From positions 186,001-250,000 of the forward strand of contig NZ_JADWPD010000003.1 of assembly GCF_017308975.1 (NCBI RefSeq): a stretch of 64,000 nucleotides of DNA, read 5' to 3'. Below, one piece after another: positions 16,401 through 24,579 of this stretch. A program made the translations under genes and the position numbers. The notes below the pieces were generated by a model. The model saw only the letters and a list, made by a program, of their open reading frames with translations, searched no databases and was not told the DNA's origin. Within the stretch, counting starts at the first letter, position 1, and each line of letters starts with the position of its first letter. The DNA is from Amycolatopsis sp. MtRt-6 (GTDB lineage Bacteria > Actinomycetota > Actinomycetes > Mycobacteriales > Pseudonocardiaceae).

Positions 16401-18323
16401 GTGGCACTCTTCGGCTCCCGCTCCGACGGCACTCCGCCGGGGCAGCCGCGCGGCCGGAAGTCCAAGCGGCGGTGGACGCCGGAACCGGGCGCCGCGCAGG
16501 CCAGGTCCTGGCGGGACGCCGCCGCGCCGCGCGCCGAGCACGGCAGCCCGCCGCCGCCCACCCGCGTCCAGCCCCGGAACGCGCCGCCGCCGTCCCACGC
16601 CGAGCCGCCCACCCGCGTCCAGCGGCCCGTGCCGCCGCGCGCCGGGTTCCACGACGGCCGCGTGCCGAACGCCGACGAAGCACCCACCGCGGCCGCGCCG
16701 ACCGGCCACCGGCCGCCGCCCCCGCGCGGGGCCCGGCCCTACGACCCGCACCGCACCGAGCCGGTCCGCCGCGAGCCACCGCGCGGTGGGTTCTACCAGG
16801 GTGAACGCCATCCCGGCAGCGGCGAATACGAGCACTACGACACCGGTGGCTACGCCGGCGAACCGCGTCCGCCGGAGCAGGAACCGCCGCCGCGGGAAGA
16901 GCCGCGGACACCGGGCGGCACGCCGAAGCTGCCGAAGAAGATCACCGTCACGCGGGTGGCGGCGATGCGCAGCCGCCAGCTGACCGGCCAGGCCGTCGAC
17001 GCCTTCCAGCGCGCGACCAAGGCCGACGGCGCCGAGAAGTCCGGCCTGACCTCGCTGACCTACGCCGTGATGCTGAACTACGCCAGCGACGCGGCCATGG
17101 CGATCGCGCTGGCCAACACCCTCTTCTTCGCCGCGACCAGCGGCGAGAGCAAGGGCAAGGTGGCGCTCTACCTGCTCATCACGATCGCGCCGTTCGCGCT
17201 GGTCGCGCCGGTGATCGGCCCCGCGCTCGACAAGGTGCAGCGCGGCAGGCGGCTGGCGATGTGCGCGTCCTCGATCGGCCAGGGCCTGATGGCCGTGGTG
17301 ATGGCGCTGCACTTCGACGACTGGCTGCTCTACCCGGCCGCGCTCGGGATGATGGTGCTCTCGAAGTCGTTCACCGTGCTCAAGGCCGCGGTGACACCCC
17401 GGGTGCTGCCGTCGGAGATCACGCTCTCCAAGACCAACGCCCGGCTGACCACGTTCGGCCTGGTCGCCGCGGGTGTGTTCGGCGCGCTGGCCAGCGGGGT
17501 CAACGCCATCACCGGCTCGGCGGGCGCGTTGTGGTTCACGGCGCTGATCTGCGTCGCCGCCGCCGTGCAGTCGATGCGGATCCCGGCCTGGGTGGAGGCG
17601 ACCGAGGGCGAGGTGCCGACGTCGCTTTCGGCCCACCCGAAGGAGAAGGTACGGCGCCAGCCGATGGGGCGCCACATCGTCGTCGCGCTGTGGGGCAACG
17701 GCTCGGTGCGCGTGCTCACCGGCTTCCTCATGATGTTCGCCGCGTTCGCGGTCAAGGCGCAGACCGAAGGCAGCGGGCAGTCCCCGTTCATGCAGCTGCT
17801 GCTGCTCGGCGTGATCGGCGCCGCGGCCGGCGCCGGCGGGTTCCTCGGCAACGCGCTGGGCTCGCGCCTGCACTTCGGCAGCCCCGACCAGGTGATCGTC
17901 GGGTGCGTGGCGGGCTGCGTGCTCGCCGCGCTGGTCGCGACGATCCTGCCCGGCCTGGCCACGGCCGCGATCGTCGGCCTGATCGGCGCGACGGCCAGCG
18001 CGCTGGCCAAGATCAGCCTCGACGCCGTCATCCAGGAAGACCTGCCCGAGGAGTCGCGCGCGTCGGCGTTCGGCCGCTCGGAGACCGTGCTGCAGCTGGC
18101 CTGGTGCATGGGCGGCGCCGTCGGCCTGCTGCTGCCGCCGACGTACTGGATCGGCTTCCTGGTGATCTCGGTCCTGCTCGCGGTCGGCCTGACCCAGACG
18201 TACCTGGTGCGCCGCGGCGGCTCGCTCGTGCCGGGCCTCGGCGGCGACCGGCCGCTGCGGCCCGAGCCGACCGGCAGCTTCCCGGCCCAGGGCCTGCCCC
18301 GGGACCCGACGGCCCGCCGGTAG
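16401..18323 (+). CDS. MFS transporter with long disordered N-terminal extension
   Basis: A 640-residue protein. Residues 1-175 are Pro/Arg/Glu-rich and probably disordered. The membrane part begins near residue 210 (GLTSLTYAVMLNYASDAAMAI) and carries about 12 TM segments, with PALDKVQRGRR as the MFS loop motif. It resembles Rv0876c, a conserved membrane protein next to DUF2771 in mycobacteria. Substrate is unknown. The GTG start has only a weak ribosome site. The DUF2771 lipoprotein gene follows 9 nt downstream. Confidence 0.82.
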   Translation: MALFGSRSDGTPPGQPRGRKSKRRWTPEPGAAQARSWRDAAAPRAEHGSPPPPTRVQPRNAPPPSHAEPPTRVQRPVPPRAGFHDGRVPNADEAPTAAAPTGHRPPPPRGARPYDPHRTEPVRREPPRGGFYQGERHPGSGEYEHYDTGGYAGEPRPPEQEPPPREEPRTPGGTPKLPKKITVTRVAAMRSRQLTGQAVDAFQRATKADGAEKSGLTSLTYAVMLNYASDAAMAIALANTLFFAATSGESKGKVALYLLITIAPFALVAPVIGPALDKVQRGRRLAMCASSIGQGLMAVVMALHFDDWLLYPAALGMMVLSKSFTVLKAAVTPRVLPSEITLSKTNARLTTFGLVAAGVFGALASGVNAITGSAGALWFTALICVAAAVQSMRIPAWVEATEGEVPTSLSAHPKEKVRRQPMGRHIVVALWGNGSVRVLTGFLMMFAAFAVKAQTEGSGQSPFMQLLLLGVIGAAAGAGGFLGNALGSRLHFGSPDQVIVGCVAGCVLAALVATILPGLATAAIVGLIGATASALAKISLDAVIQEDLPEESRASAFGRSETVLQLAWCMGGAVGLLLPPTYWIGFLVISVLLAVGLTQTYLVRRGGSLVPGLGGDRPLRPEPTGSFPAQGLPRDPTARR

Positions 18324-18332
18324 GCTCCGGCC

Positions 18333-18809
18333 ATGCGACGTTCCCGGGTGGTGGCCCTGCTTGCGGCCGGTGGGTTCGCGGTGGCCGGCTGCTCGGCACC
18401 CGGCCCGGCCGAGGTCACCTTCTACGCCGACGGCCACACCATCAACACCACGCCCGTGCTCACGTGCGACTACACCCAGAGGCTCGCACAGCCGTGCAGC
18501 GCAAAGGGCTCGACGCAGACGCTGAAGGTCCGCCCCGGCAAGCCGGTGCAGATCTCGGTGCCCGGCGAAGTCGCGGACTCGCCGTGGCAGATCGTCTACG
18601 AGTACGTGACCCCGCAGGGCGAGTACAAGCAGAGCGAGCCGATCCCCTTCACGTCGCTGGACCGCTACGCCTACACGGTCATGCCGCCGACGCCCGCCGA
18701 CCGCATCTCGGCGGTCGACGTGCAGAAGTACACGGCCGTGCTCAACGCGGACACCGGCGAGTCGGGCCTGCTGCCCAGCGACGTCTGGGGCCTCCGGCTG
18801 GAGGCGTAG
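18333..18809 (+). CDS. DUF2771 lipoprotein
   Basis: A 158-residue secreted lipoprotein: signal peptide residues 1-19 with lipobox VAGC, then a beta-rich domain. The paired Cys in LTCDYTQRLAQPC could form a disulfide. It matches DUF2771 (Rv0875c). It is co-transcribed with the MFS gene upstream, as in mycobacteria, which suggests they work together at the envelope. Function is unknown. Confidence 0.82.
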   Translation: MRRSRVVALLAAGGFAVAGCSAPGPAEVTFYADGHTINTTPVLTCDYTQRLAQPCSAKGSTQTLKVRPGKPVQISVPGEVADSPWQIVYEYVTPQGEYKQSEPIPFTSLDRYAYTVMPPTPADRISAVDVQKYTAVLNADTGESGLLPSDVWGLRLEA

Positions 18810-18815
18810 GGCGCT

Positions 18816-19202
18816 TTAGGGATCGAGGTCCCGGGCGACCGCGCGCATGATCTCGCCGATCTGCTTGGTGTGCTTGCGGTCCGGGTAGCGGTTGCGCCGC
18901 AGGTCCGGCTGCACCTTCAGCTCGAGCAGCTTGATCATGTCCTCGATCAGGCCGTGCAGTTCCTCCGCCGGGCGACGGCGCGCCTCGGCGACGGACGGCG
19001 GCGGGTCGAGCAGCCGGACGGAGAGCGCTTGCGGACCGCGACGACCGTCGGCGACGCCGAACTCCAGCCGCTGCCCGGCCTTGAGCCCCTCGACGCCCTG
19101 CGGCAGCGCGGCCTTGCGAATGTAGACGTCGGCGCCACCGTCCTGCGTGACGAACCCGAACCCCTTCTCCGCGTCGTACCACTTGACCTTGCCGGTCGGC
19201 AC
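18816..19202 (-). CDS. cspB: Cold-shock-domain protein with C-terminal extension
   Basis: A 128-residue protein. The cold-shock domain (residues 1-65) has the RNP1 motif KGFGFVTQ and the RNP2-like motif DVYIRKAAL, and would bind single-stranded RNA or DNA. A helical C-terminal extension ([21 protein letters not shown]) distinguishes it from 67-residue Csp proteins and matches mycobacterial CspB (Rv0871). The GTG start follows GAGGGA and gives the canonical PTGKVKWYD start of the domain. Confidence 0.9.
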   Translation of the reverse strand: MPTGKVKWYDAEKGFGFVTQDGGADVYIRKAALPQGVEGLKAGQRLEFGVADGRRGPQALSVRLLDPPPSVAEARRRPAEELHGLIEDMIKLLELKVQPDLRRNRYPDRKHTKQIGEIMRAVARDLDP

Positions 19203-19333
19203 TTCCCTCACCAGTCCTTCTGCTGTCCGCTCACGACTAACGCGCCCGGGGCGTACCCAGGGCGCGCTGGGTAAAGGGTATCTCGCCACATGCCCTGGGG
19301 AGAAGTCGATACCGGCGGATACCCTCTTGCTTC

Positions 19334-19576
19334 ATGAAGAGCACGACGAAGGAGGCGGGCGTGGCCGCTCCCGGCAAACCGTTCCTGATGCGCGTCGGCA
19401 TCGGGTTGTTCGGCCTCGGCATGCTCGCCGTGCTGGCGGTGTTCATCATGTTCGCCGCCGGCCTGGAGAACCTGCCGATCTGGCTGTCGGTCGCCGCCGG
19501 GGTCATCACGCCGCTGGGCCTGCTGCTGGGCCTGATCGCGCTGGTGATCGAGGCGCGCGCCAAGAAAGAGAGCTAA
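19334..19576 (+). CDS. Small two-TM membrane protein
   Basis: An 80-residue protein with a basic N-terminus, two hydrophobic segments (about 20-42 and 48-72) and a charged tail (EARAKKES). The start lacks a clear ribosome site but the downstream composition is protein-like. Its 3' end overlaps the convergent HAD gene by 4 nt. I do not recognise a family. Confidence 0.65.
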   Translation: MKSTTKEAGVAAPGKPFLMRVGIGLFGLGMLAVLAVFIMFAAGLENLPIWLSVAAGVITPLGLLLGLIALVIEARAKKES

Positions 19577-20205
19577 GGCACCACGCTCCCCGCGAACGTC
19601 CGCTCGAACCACGCCGGGAACTCCGTCAGCGACTCGAACACCACTTCCGCTCCTTCGCTCAGCAGGAGCGTGCGATCGCACGGCCCGGTGGTGACACCGA
19701 CCGGGATCGCCCCGGCCGCGAGGGCACCGCGGATGTCGCCCGCGTGATCTCCGACATACACTCGTGCGTCGTGCGCCAGCAGCGCCTCGGCCTTCTGCGT
19801 CGACCACAGCTCGCCGATGACTTCGTCGACGTCGAGCCCGAGCGCGTCCACGTGCAGCTGGGCGTTGGGCCCGTACTTGCCCGTGACGACCAGGGTGCGC
19901 CCGCCCGCCTTGTGGACCGCGCGGAGCGCCTCGGCCGCGCCCGGCAGCGCGACCGCGCTGGGCACGACCACCTCGGGGTACATCGCGCGGAACCGGTCGA
20001 CGAGCCCGGGGATGCGCTCCTCCGGCGCCTCGAAGCCGCGCAGGATGTCGTCGAGCGGCGGCCCGAGGTTGGCCGCGAACGCCTCGCCGTCCAGTGGCAG
20101 GCCGGATTCGACGCCCAGCGCGTTCATCGCCGCGGCCATGCCCGGCCGGGCGTCGATCAGTGTCATGTCGAGGTCGAACCCCACGGTGATGCCCACGATC
20201 AACAC
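19573..20205 (-). CDS. HAD-superfamily hydrolase (phosphoglycolate phosphatase-like)
   Basis: A 210-residue phosphatase. Motif I is VGFDLDMTLID with two catalytic Asp, motif II is TLVVTGKYG, and motif III/IV is YVGDHAGDIRGALAAG. A helical cap follows motif I (residues 20-85). It resembles Gph or phosphonatase-like enzymes. The substrate cannot be assigned. The GTG at 20205 is chosen; another GTG three codons downstream is possible. Confidence 0.85.
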   Translation of the reverse strand: MLIVGITVGFDLDMTLIDARPGMAAAMNALGVESGLPLDGEAFAANLGPPLDDILRGFEAPEERIPGLVDRFRAMYPEVVVPSAVALPGAAEALRAVHKAGGRTLVVTGKYGPNAQLHVDALGLDVDEVIGELWSTQKAEALLAHDARVYVGDHAGDIRGALAAGAIPVGVTTGPCDRTLLLSEGAEVVFESLTEFPAWFERTFAGSVVP

Positions 20206-20253
20206 GGTAACCCGAGGCACCGACAAGTTTACGTGCAAACCGACCGTGTACAG

Positions 20254-20286
20254 CACCTTGACAGCAGAGCGATCTGTGTCAAGGTG
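20254..20286. promoter_or_regulatory. Near-perfect palindromic operator for the TetR/R2-oxidase operon
   Basis: CACCTTGACA (20254-20263) and TGTCAAGGTG (20277-20286) are perfect 10-bp inverted arms, with an inner CAGA/TCTG pair as well. The element contains a TTGACA hexamer and ends 6 nt before the TetR start. A bound dimer would therefore block the promoter, which implies autoregulation. Confidence 0.7.
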
Positions 20287-20291
20287 AAAGT

Positions 20292-20891
20292 GTGACCAGC
20301 TTCACCGAGCGGACGAAGGCGTCCCTACGGGAGGCGCTGCTCGACGCCGCCGCCGACCTGCTGCCGGACCGTGGCCACGCGGGCCTGCGGATGGCCGACG
20401 TCGCCGCCAAGGCCGGCGTGAGCAGGCAGACGGTCTACAACGAGTTCGGGAACAAGGCGGCGCTGACCCAGGCGGTGGCGCTGCGCACCGCGGCGGAGTT
20501 CCTCGACGGGATCCGGCAGCGGTTCGAAACGGCGGACGGGCTCCTGGCGGGCATCCACCACGCCGTCGTCTACACGATCGAGCACGCGCGGGAAAACCGC
20601 CTGGTCGCGGCGGCGCTCGGTACCGAAGCGGGCGAAGACCTGCTGCCACTGCTCACGTCCAGGGGCGAGCCGATCCTCACCGCGGCCGCCGACCTCGCCG
20701 CCGGGCAGTACCGCGAGCTCGAACCCGGGCTGTCGCCCGAAGCCGCGGCCCTGCTCGCGGAGACCGCCGTCCGCCTTTCCCTGTCGCACCTGGTGCTTTC
20801 GACGCACTCGGCGACGGAAGCGGCCGACGCCGTCACCGCGGTGCTGGCACCCGCCATCCGCCAATTCGTCCACAATGGAGTGAAACGATGA
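20292..20891 (+). CDS. TetR/AcrR family regulator
   Basis: A 199-residue regulator with an HTH at about residues 20-60 ([28 protein letters not shown]) and a helical ligand-binding domain. The GTG start is preceded by its palindromic operator. Its stop overlaps the ATG of the R2-like oxidase (ATGA), so the two are co-expressed. A TetR gene also precedes the R2lox gene (Rv0232-Rv0233) in M. tuberculosis. Confidence 0.9.
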   Translation: MTSFTERTKASLREALLDAAADLLPDRGHAGLRMADVAAKAGVSRQTVYNEFGNKAALTQAVALRTAAEFLDGIRQRFETADGLLAGIHHAVVYTIEHARENRLVAAALGTEAGEDLLPLLTSRGEPILTAAADLAAGQYRELEPGLSPEAAALLAETAVRLSLSHLVLSTHSATEAADAVTAVLAPAIRQFVHNGVKR

Positions 20892-21844
20892 CCGAACTCC
20901 GATCCGGGTTCTCCTCGCTGCGCAAGGGCGGCCTGAACTGGGACTCGTTCCCGCTGCGGCTGTTCGTCAAGGGGAACAGGAAGTTCTGGAACCCGGCGGA
21001 CATCGACTTCAGCCGGGAACGCGAAGGCTGGGACACGCTCGACCCGGAGCAGCAACGGAGCACGACGTACCTGGTCGCGCAGTTCATCGCCGGCGAAGAA
21101 GCCGTCACCGAGGACATCCAGCCGTTCATGCGGGCGATGTCGGCGACCGGCCGGTTCGGCGACGAGATGTACCTGACGCAGTTCTGCTTCGAGGAAGCCA
21201 AGCACACGGAGGTGTTCCGGCGCTGGATGGACGCCGTCGGGCTGACCCAGGACCTGCACCCGTTCGTCGCCGAGAACCCGCACTACCGCAAGCTGTTCTA
21301 CGAGGAGCTGCCGCAGTCGCTGCGGGCGCTGGAGGACGATCCCAGCCCGCTCAACCAGATCCGCGCGAGCGTCACGTACAACCACGTCATCGAGGGCAGC
21401 CTCGCGCTGACCGGCTACTACTCGTGGCAGCTGATCTGCACCCAGCACGACATCCTGCCGGGCATGCAGGAACTGGTCCGCCGCATCGGCGACGACGAGC
21501 GCCGCCACATGGCCTGGGGCACGTTCACCTGCCGCCGGCACGTCGCCGCGGACGACTCGCTGTGGGACGCGGTGCAGCAGCGGATGGGCGAGCTGCTGCC
21601 GCACGCGCTCAACATGATCCAGTGGGTGCAGGACCAGTTCGAGGAGCTGCCGTTCGACAACGACCCGCAGGAGATCGTCCAGTACGCGGCGGACCGGGCC
21701 CAGCGCCGGCTGGGCGCGATCGAGTCGGCGCGCGGGATGCCGGTGGAGCAGATCGACGTCGACTACTCGCCGGAGCAGCTCGAAGAGACCTTCGGCGAAG
21801 AAGACGCGAAGGCGATCGCGGAGGCCGCCGCGGCGGTGGGCTGA
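20888..21844 (+). CDS. R2-like ligand-binding oxidase (R2lox)
   Basis: A 318-residue ferritin-fold protein related to ribonucleotide reductase R2 but of the Mn/Fe R2lox group. Predicted metal ligands: Glu70, Glu103, His106, Glu169, Glu204 and His207. Val73 and Tyr164 sit exactly where R2lox forms its Val-Tyr ether crosslink (GEEAV and YNHVIE motifs). R2lox proteins bind a long-chain fatty acid and are thought to oxidise hydrophobic substrates, but no physiological reaction is established. It is coupled to the TetR gene. Confidence 0.9.
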   Translation: MTELRSGFSSLRKGGLNWDSFPLRLFVKGNRKFWNPADIDFSREREGWDTLDPEQQRSTTYLVAQFIAGEEAVTEDIQPFMRAMSATGRFGDEMYLTQFCFEEAKHTEVFRRWMDAVGLTQDLHPFVAENPHYRKLFYEELPQSLRALEDDPSPLNQIRASVTYNHVIEGSLALTGYYSWQLICTQHDILPGMQELVRRIGDDERRHMAWGTFTCRRHVAADDSLWDAVQQRMGELLPHALNMIQWVQDQFEELPFDNDPQEIVQYAADRAQRRLGAIESARGMPVEQIDVDYSPEQLEETFGEEDAKAIAEAAAAVG

Positions 21845-21849
21845 GACGC

Positions 21850-21881
21850 GGGTGGGGCACCTCCGCGGAGGTGCCCCACCC
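21850..21881. terminator. Perfect bidirectional terminator hairpin
   Basis: A perfect 32-nt palindrome built from GGGTGGGGCACCTCC and its complement. It lies 5 nt after the R2lox stop and downstream of the minus-strand mini-ORF and acyl-CoA ligase, so it can end transcription from both sides. Confidence 0.85.
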
Positions 21882-21887
21882 GGATCT

Positions 21888-21914
21888 TCACCACTCCCAG
21901 CCGAGGATGATCAT
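21888..21914 (-). CDS. Candidate 8-codon mini-ORF (MIILGWEW)
   Basis: ATG to TGA encodes the octapeptide MIILGWEW. A perfect GGGAGG ribosome site sits 6 nt upstream of the ATG. A hairpin (CCTTCGCG 21925-21932 with CGCGAAGG 21937-21944) reaches into that ribosome site. The ORF lies 56 nt after the acyl-CoA ligase stop, on the same strand, and just before the bidirectional terminator. Ideal spacing and a hydrophobic, Trp-rich product suggest real translation. A chance ORF is not excluded. Confidence 0.4.
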   Translation of the reverse strand: MIILGWEW

Positions 21915-21970
21915 CAGTCGCCTCCCTTCGCGGAATCGCGAAGGACCCACGCCCGAGCGCCTCGACCGGT

Positions 21971-23629
21971 TTAGGCGTGCTTCGTCGCCGCCGCTTGCTC
22001 CAGGCCCAGCAGGCTGATCGACTTCTCGCGCATCTCGACCTTGCGGACCTTGCCGGTCACCGTCATCGGGAACTCGTCGACGACGTGGACGTACCGCGGG
22101 ATCTTGTAGTGCGCCAGCTTCCCGCTGCAGAACTCGCGCACCTTCTCCGCGGTCAACGGCGAAGCGCCTTCGCGCATCCTCACCCAGGCCATCAGCTCTT
22201 CGCCGTACTTCTCGTCCGGGACGCCGATCACCTGCGCGTCGAGGATGTCCGGGTGGGTGTACAGGAATTCCTCGATTTCGCGCGGGTACAGATTTTCGCC
22301 GCCGCGGATGACCATGTCCTTGATGCGGCCGGTGATGTTGACGTAGCCGTCGTCGTCCATCACCGCGAGGTCGCCGGTGTGCATCCAGCGGGCCGCGTCG
22401 ATCGCCTCCGCCGTCTTGTCCGGCTGCTCCCAGTAGCCGAGCATCACCGAATAGCCGCGCGTGCACAGCTCCCCCGGCTCGCCACGCGGGACCGTGAGGC
22501 CGGTTTCGGGGTCGACGACCTTGACCTCCAGGTGCGGCCCGACCCGCCCGACCGTCGACACGCGGCGCTCGATCGAGTCGTCGGCGCGGGTCTGCGTCGA
22601 CACCGGGGACGTCTCGGTCATGCCGTAGCAGATGGACACCTCGCTCATGCCCATCCGGTCGATGACCTGCTTCATCACCTCGACCGGGCACGGCGAGCCC
22701 GCCATGATCCCGGTGCGCAGGCTGGTGAGGTCGAAGCTGTCGAAGTCCGGGTGGTTGAGCTCGGCGATGAACATCGTCGGCACGCCGTAGAGCGACGTGC
22801 ACCGCTCGGCCGCGACCGCTTCGAGCGTCGCCCGCGGGTCGAACGCCGGTGCCGGGATCACCATGCAGGCGCCGTGGCTGGTGCACGCGAGGTTGCCCAT
22901 CACCATGCCGAAGCAGTGGTAGAAGGGCACCGGGATGCACACCTTGTCCTGCTCGGTGTAGCCGCACAGCTCGCCGACGAAGTAGCCGTTGTTGAGGATG
23001 TTGTGGTGGGACAGCGTGGCGCCCTTGGGGAAGCCGGTGGTCCCGGACGTGTACTGGATGTTGATCGGGTCGTCGGCCGACAGCCCGGCCTGCAGGTGCG
23101 CCAGCCGCGCCGGATCACCCCCGCGGCCCGCGTCGACGAGCGCCTGCCAGTCCTCGCCGCCCAGGATCACGACCTGCTCCAGCGCGGCGCACTTCTCGCG
23201 CACCTCGTCGGCCATCGCGGGGTAGTCGGACGTCTTGAACTTGTCCGACGCGACCAGCAGCCGGATGCCGGCCTGGTTGAGGACGTATTCCAGCTCGTGC
23301 GCGCGGTAGGCGGGGTTGATGTTGACCAGAACGGCGCCGATCTTCGCCGTCGCGTACTGCAGGAAGGTCCACTCCGCCCGGTTCGGCGACCAGATGCCGA
23401 CCCGGTCCCCCTTGCCGATGCCCCGCGCGACCAGCCCCAGCGCGAGCGCGGTCACCTCGGCGGCCAGCTCCCGGTAGGTCCACCGCCGCCCGGCGGCCCG
23501 GTCGACGAGCGCGTCCCGCTCGGGAAAGGCGGCCACCGTCCGGTCGAAGTTGTCGCCGATGGTGTCCCCGAGCAGCGGAACCTCCGAGACCCCCGAGGCG
23601 TAACTCGGCAGGGCGGGCGCGTCAGGCAT
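21971..23629 (-). CDS. AMP-binding acyl-CoA ligase (FadD-type)
   Basis: A 552-residue adenylate-forming ligase that activates a fatty or other carboxylic acid to its acyl-CoA. The P-loop-like motif [12 protein letters not shown] is at 193-204. [45 protein letters not shown] (in parts) and the catalytic Lys in [13 protein letters not shown] near 529 follow. The [16 protein letters not shown] region is typical of medium-chain FadD enzymes. The start follows AGGAGG. No operon partner other than the mini-ORF is seen. Confidence 0.9.
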   Translation of the reverse strand: MPDAPALPSYASGVSEVPLLGDTIGDNFDRTVAAFPERDALVDRAAGRRWTYRELAAEVTALALGLVARGIGKGDRVGIWSPNRAEWTFLQYATAKIGAVLVNINPAYRAHELEYVLNQAGIRLLVASDKFKTSDYPAMADEVREKCAALEQVVILGGEDWQALVDAGRGGDPARLAHLQAGLSADDPINIQYTSGTTGFPKGATLSHHNILNNGYFVGELCGYTEQDKVCIPVPFYHCFGMVMGNLACTSHGACMVIPAPAFDPRATLEAVAAERCTSLYGVPTMFIAELNHPDFDSFDLTSLRTGIMAGSPCPVEVMKQVIDRMGMSEVSICYGMTETSPVSTQTRADDSIERRVSTVGRVGPHLEVKVVDPETGLTVPRGEPGELCTRGYSVMLGYWEQPDKTAEAIDAARWMHTGDLAVMDDDGYVNITGRIKDMVIRGGENLYPREIEEFLYTHPDILDAQVIGVPDEKYGEELMAWVRMREGASPLTAEKVREFCSGKLAHYKIPRYVHVVDEFPMTVTGKVRKVEMREKSISLLGLEQAAATKHA

Positions 23630-23732
23630 GGTGCCTCCTGAAGTCGGCGGTGACTAGCGACGAGTCTAGGAATCAGGTGCCGGGTCAGCCAGCACGGTGG
23701 CAGGATCCCCCGGGGACGAGGGAGGGGACCCG

Positions 23733-24542
23733 ATGCGCGGAATCCTGGCTCTGGCCGCGGCGATCCTGCTGCTCACTCCGGTCGCGCCGGCCTGATGGCG
23801 GCCGGGGTGGACTTCGACCGGCGCCACGACCTGCTGTTCGTCGCCGGCGCGATCGGCGGCAAGGCTTATGTCTACGACGTCCGCACCCAGGCGATGATCG
23901 AGATCGCCATGGGACCGGGCGCGCTGACCGGGTTCCTTTCCTGACTGGAGTCCGCGCCGCCCGGGCGGCGCCTCTTGAACCCTAGCCACAACTGTCTCAA
24001 ACTGAGACAGTTGTGGCTAGGGTCTTGGCCTATGGTTGCGGACTTCACCTTCGGCGACTCGCAGACGTCCTACGTCAACGACGTGTGGTGACGCCGCAGG
24101 GCGCGTGGTTCAACGACTCCATACCCCCCCCGCAGCTGTTCTTCGTGCCGTTTCGTGGCCGGTGGGCTCGGGTCCCCACGCACCCTTCCACTGACCGGCC
24201 ACCCTGCTGGTCGGCGCGACGATTCCCGGCAAGGTGTACACGATCGATCCGCGCACCGGGATCAGCAAGGAGATCGCAGGGGTGACCGCGCCCAGCGTCG
24301 TCAGCCTCGTGCTCGAAGGAAACCGGCTCTGGGCGGTGCAGCTCGACGACAAGATCACCCGGTGGTGTCTCGACGGCGGCCTGGACCACGGCACGCCCGC
24401 GGGGACGATCACCGACCCGCCGTTCGACCAGCCGGTCTCGGCGATCAAGATCGGCAACCACCTCGCCGTGGTCAACTCGCACATCTACAGCGGCACCCCG
24501 CCCACCAGCCCGACGTACGAGATCCTCGTCGTCGACGCGTGA
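23733..24542 (+). pseudogene. Decayed SMP-30/beta-propeller secreted protein gene
   Basis: Pieces of one secreted propeller protein lie in order but in different frames. The pieces are a signal peptide MRGILALAAAILLLTPVAPA ending in a stop, then AGVDFDRRHDLLFVAGAIGG and KAYVYDVRTQAM, then VADFTFGDSQTSYVNDV, a +1 shift into VTPQGAWFNDS, and lastly LLVGATIPGKVYTIDPRTG to a normal end at 24542 (YEILVVDA). About 137 nt containing a perfect palindrome (23980-24022) separates the second and third pieces. The order matches gluconolactonase/SMP-30-like secreted proteins. At least three lesions make it non-functional unless the last part (about 24234-24542) is expressed alone. Confidence 0.7.
23980..24022. 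repeat. Perfect 20-bp-arm palindrome inserted in the SMP-30 pseudogene
   Basis: CCCTAGCCACAACTGTCTCA (23980-23999), a 3-nt loop and its exact complement (24003-24022). The base composition is far less GC-rich than its surroundings, and the element lies in extra sequence relative to the propeller protein. It looks like an inserted, MITE- or REP-like palindromic element. Confidence 0.8.
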
Positions 24543-24579
24543 GTTGGTAAGGTCCGCACGAACTTCGAGGGGGCGATCG

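Noticed and set aside
15532..16911. Long upstream extension of the DUF3027 frame on the minus strand
   Set aside because: It is antisense to the glutamine cyclotransferase and MFS genes. The DUF3027 domain begins at the ATG at 15531.
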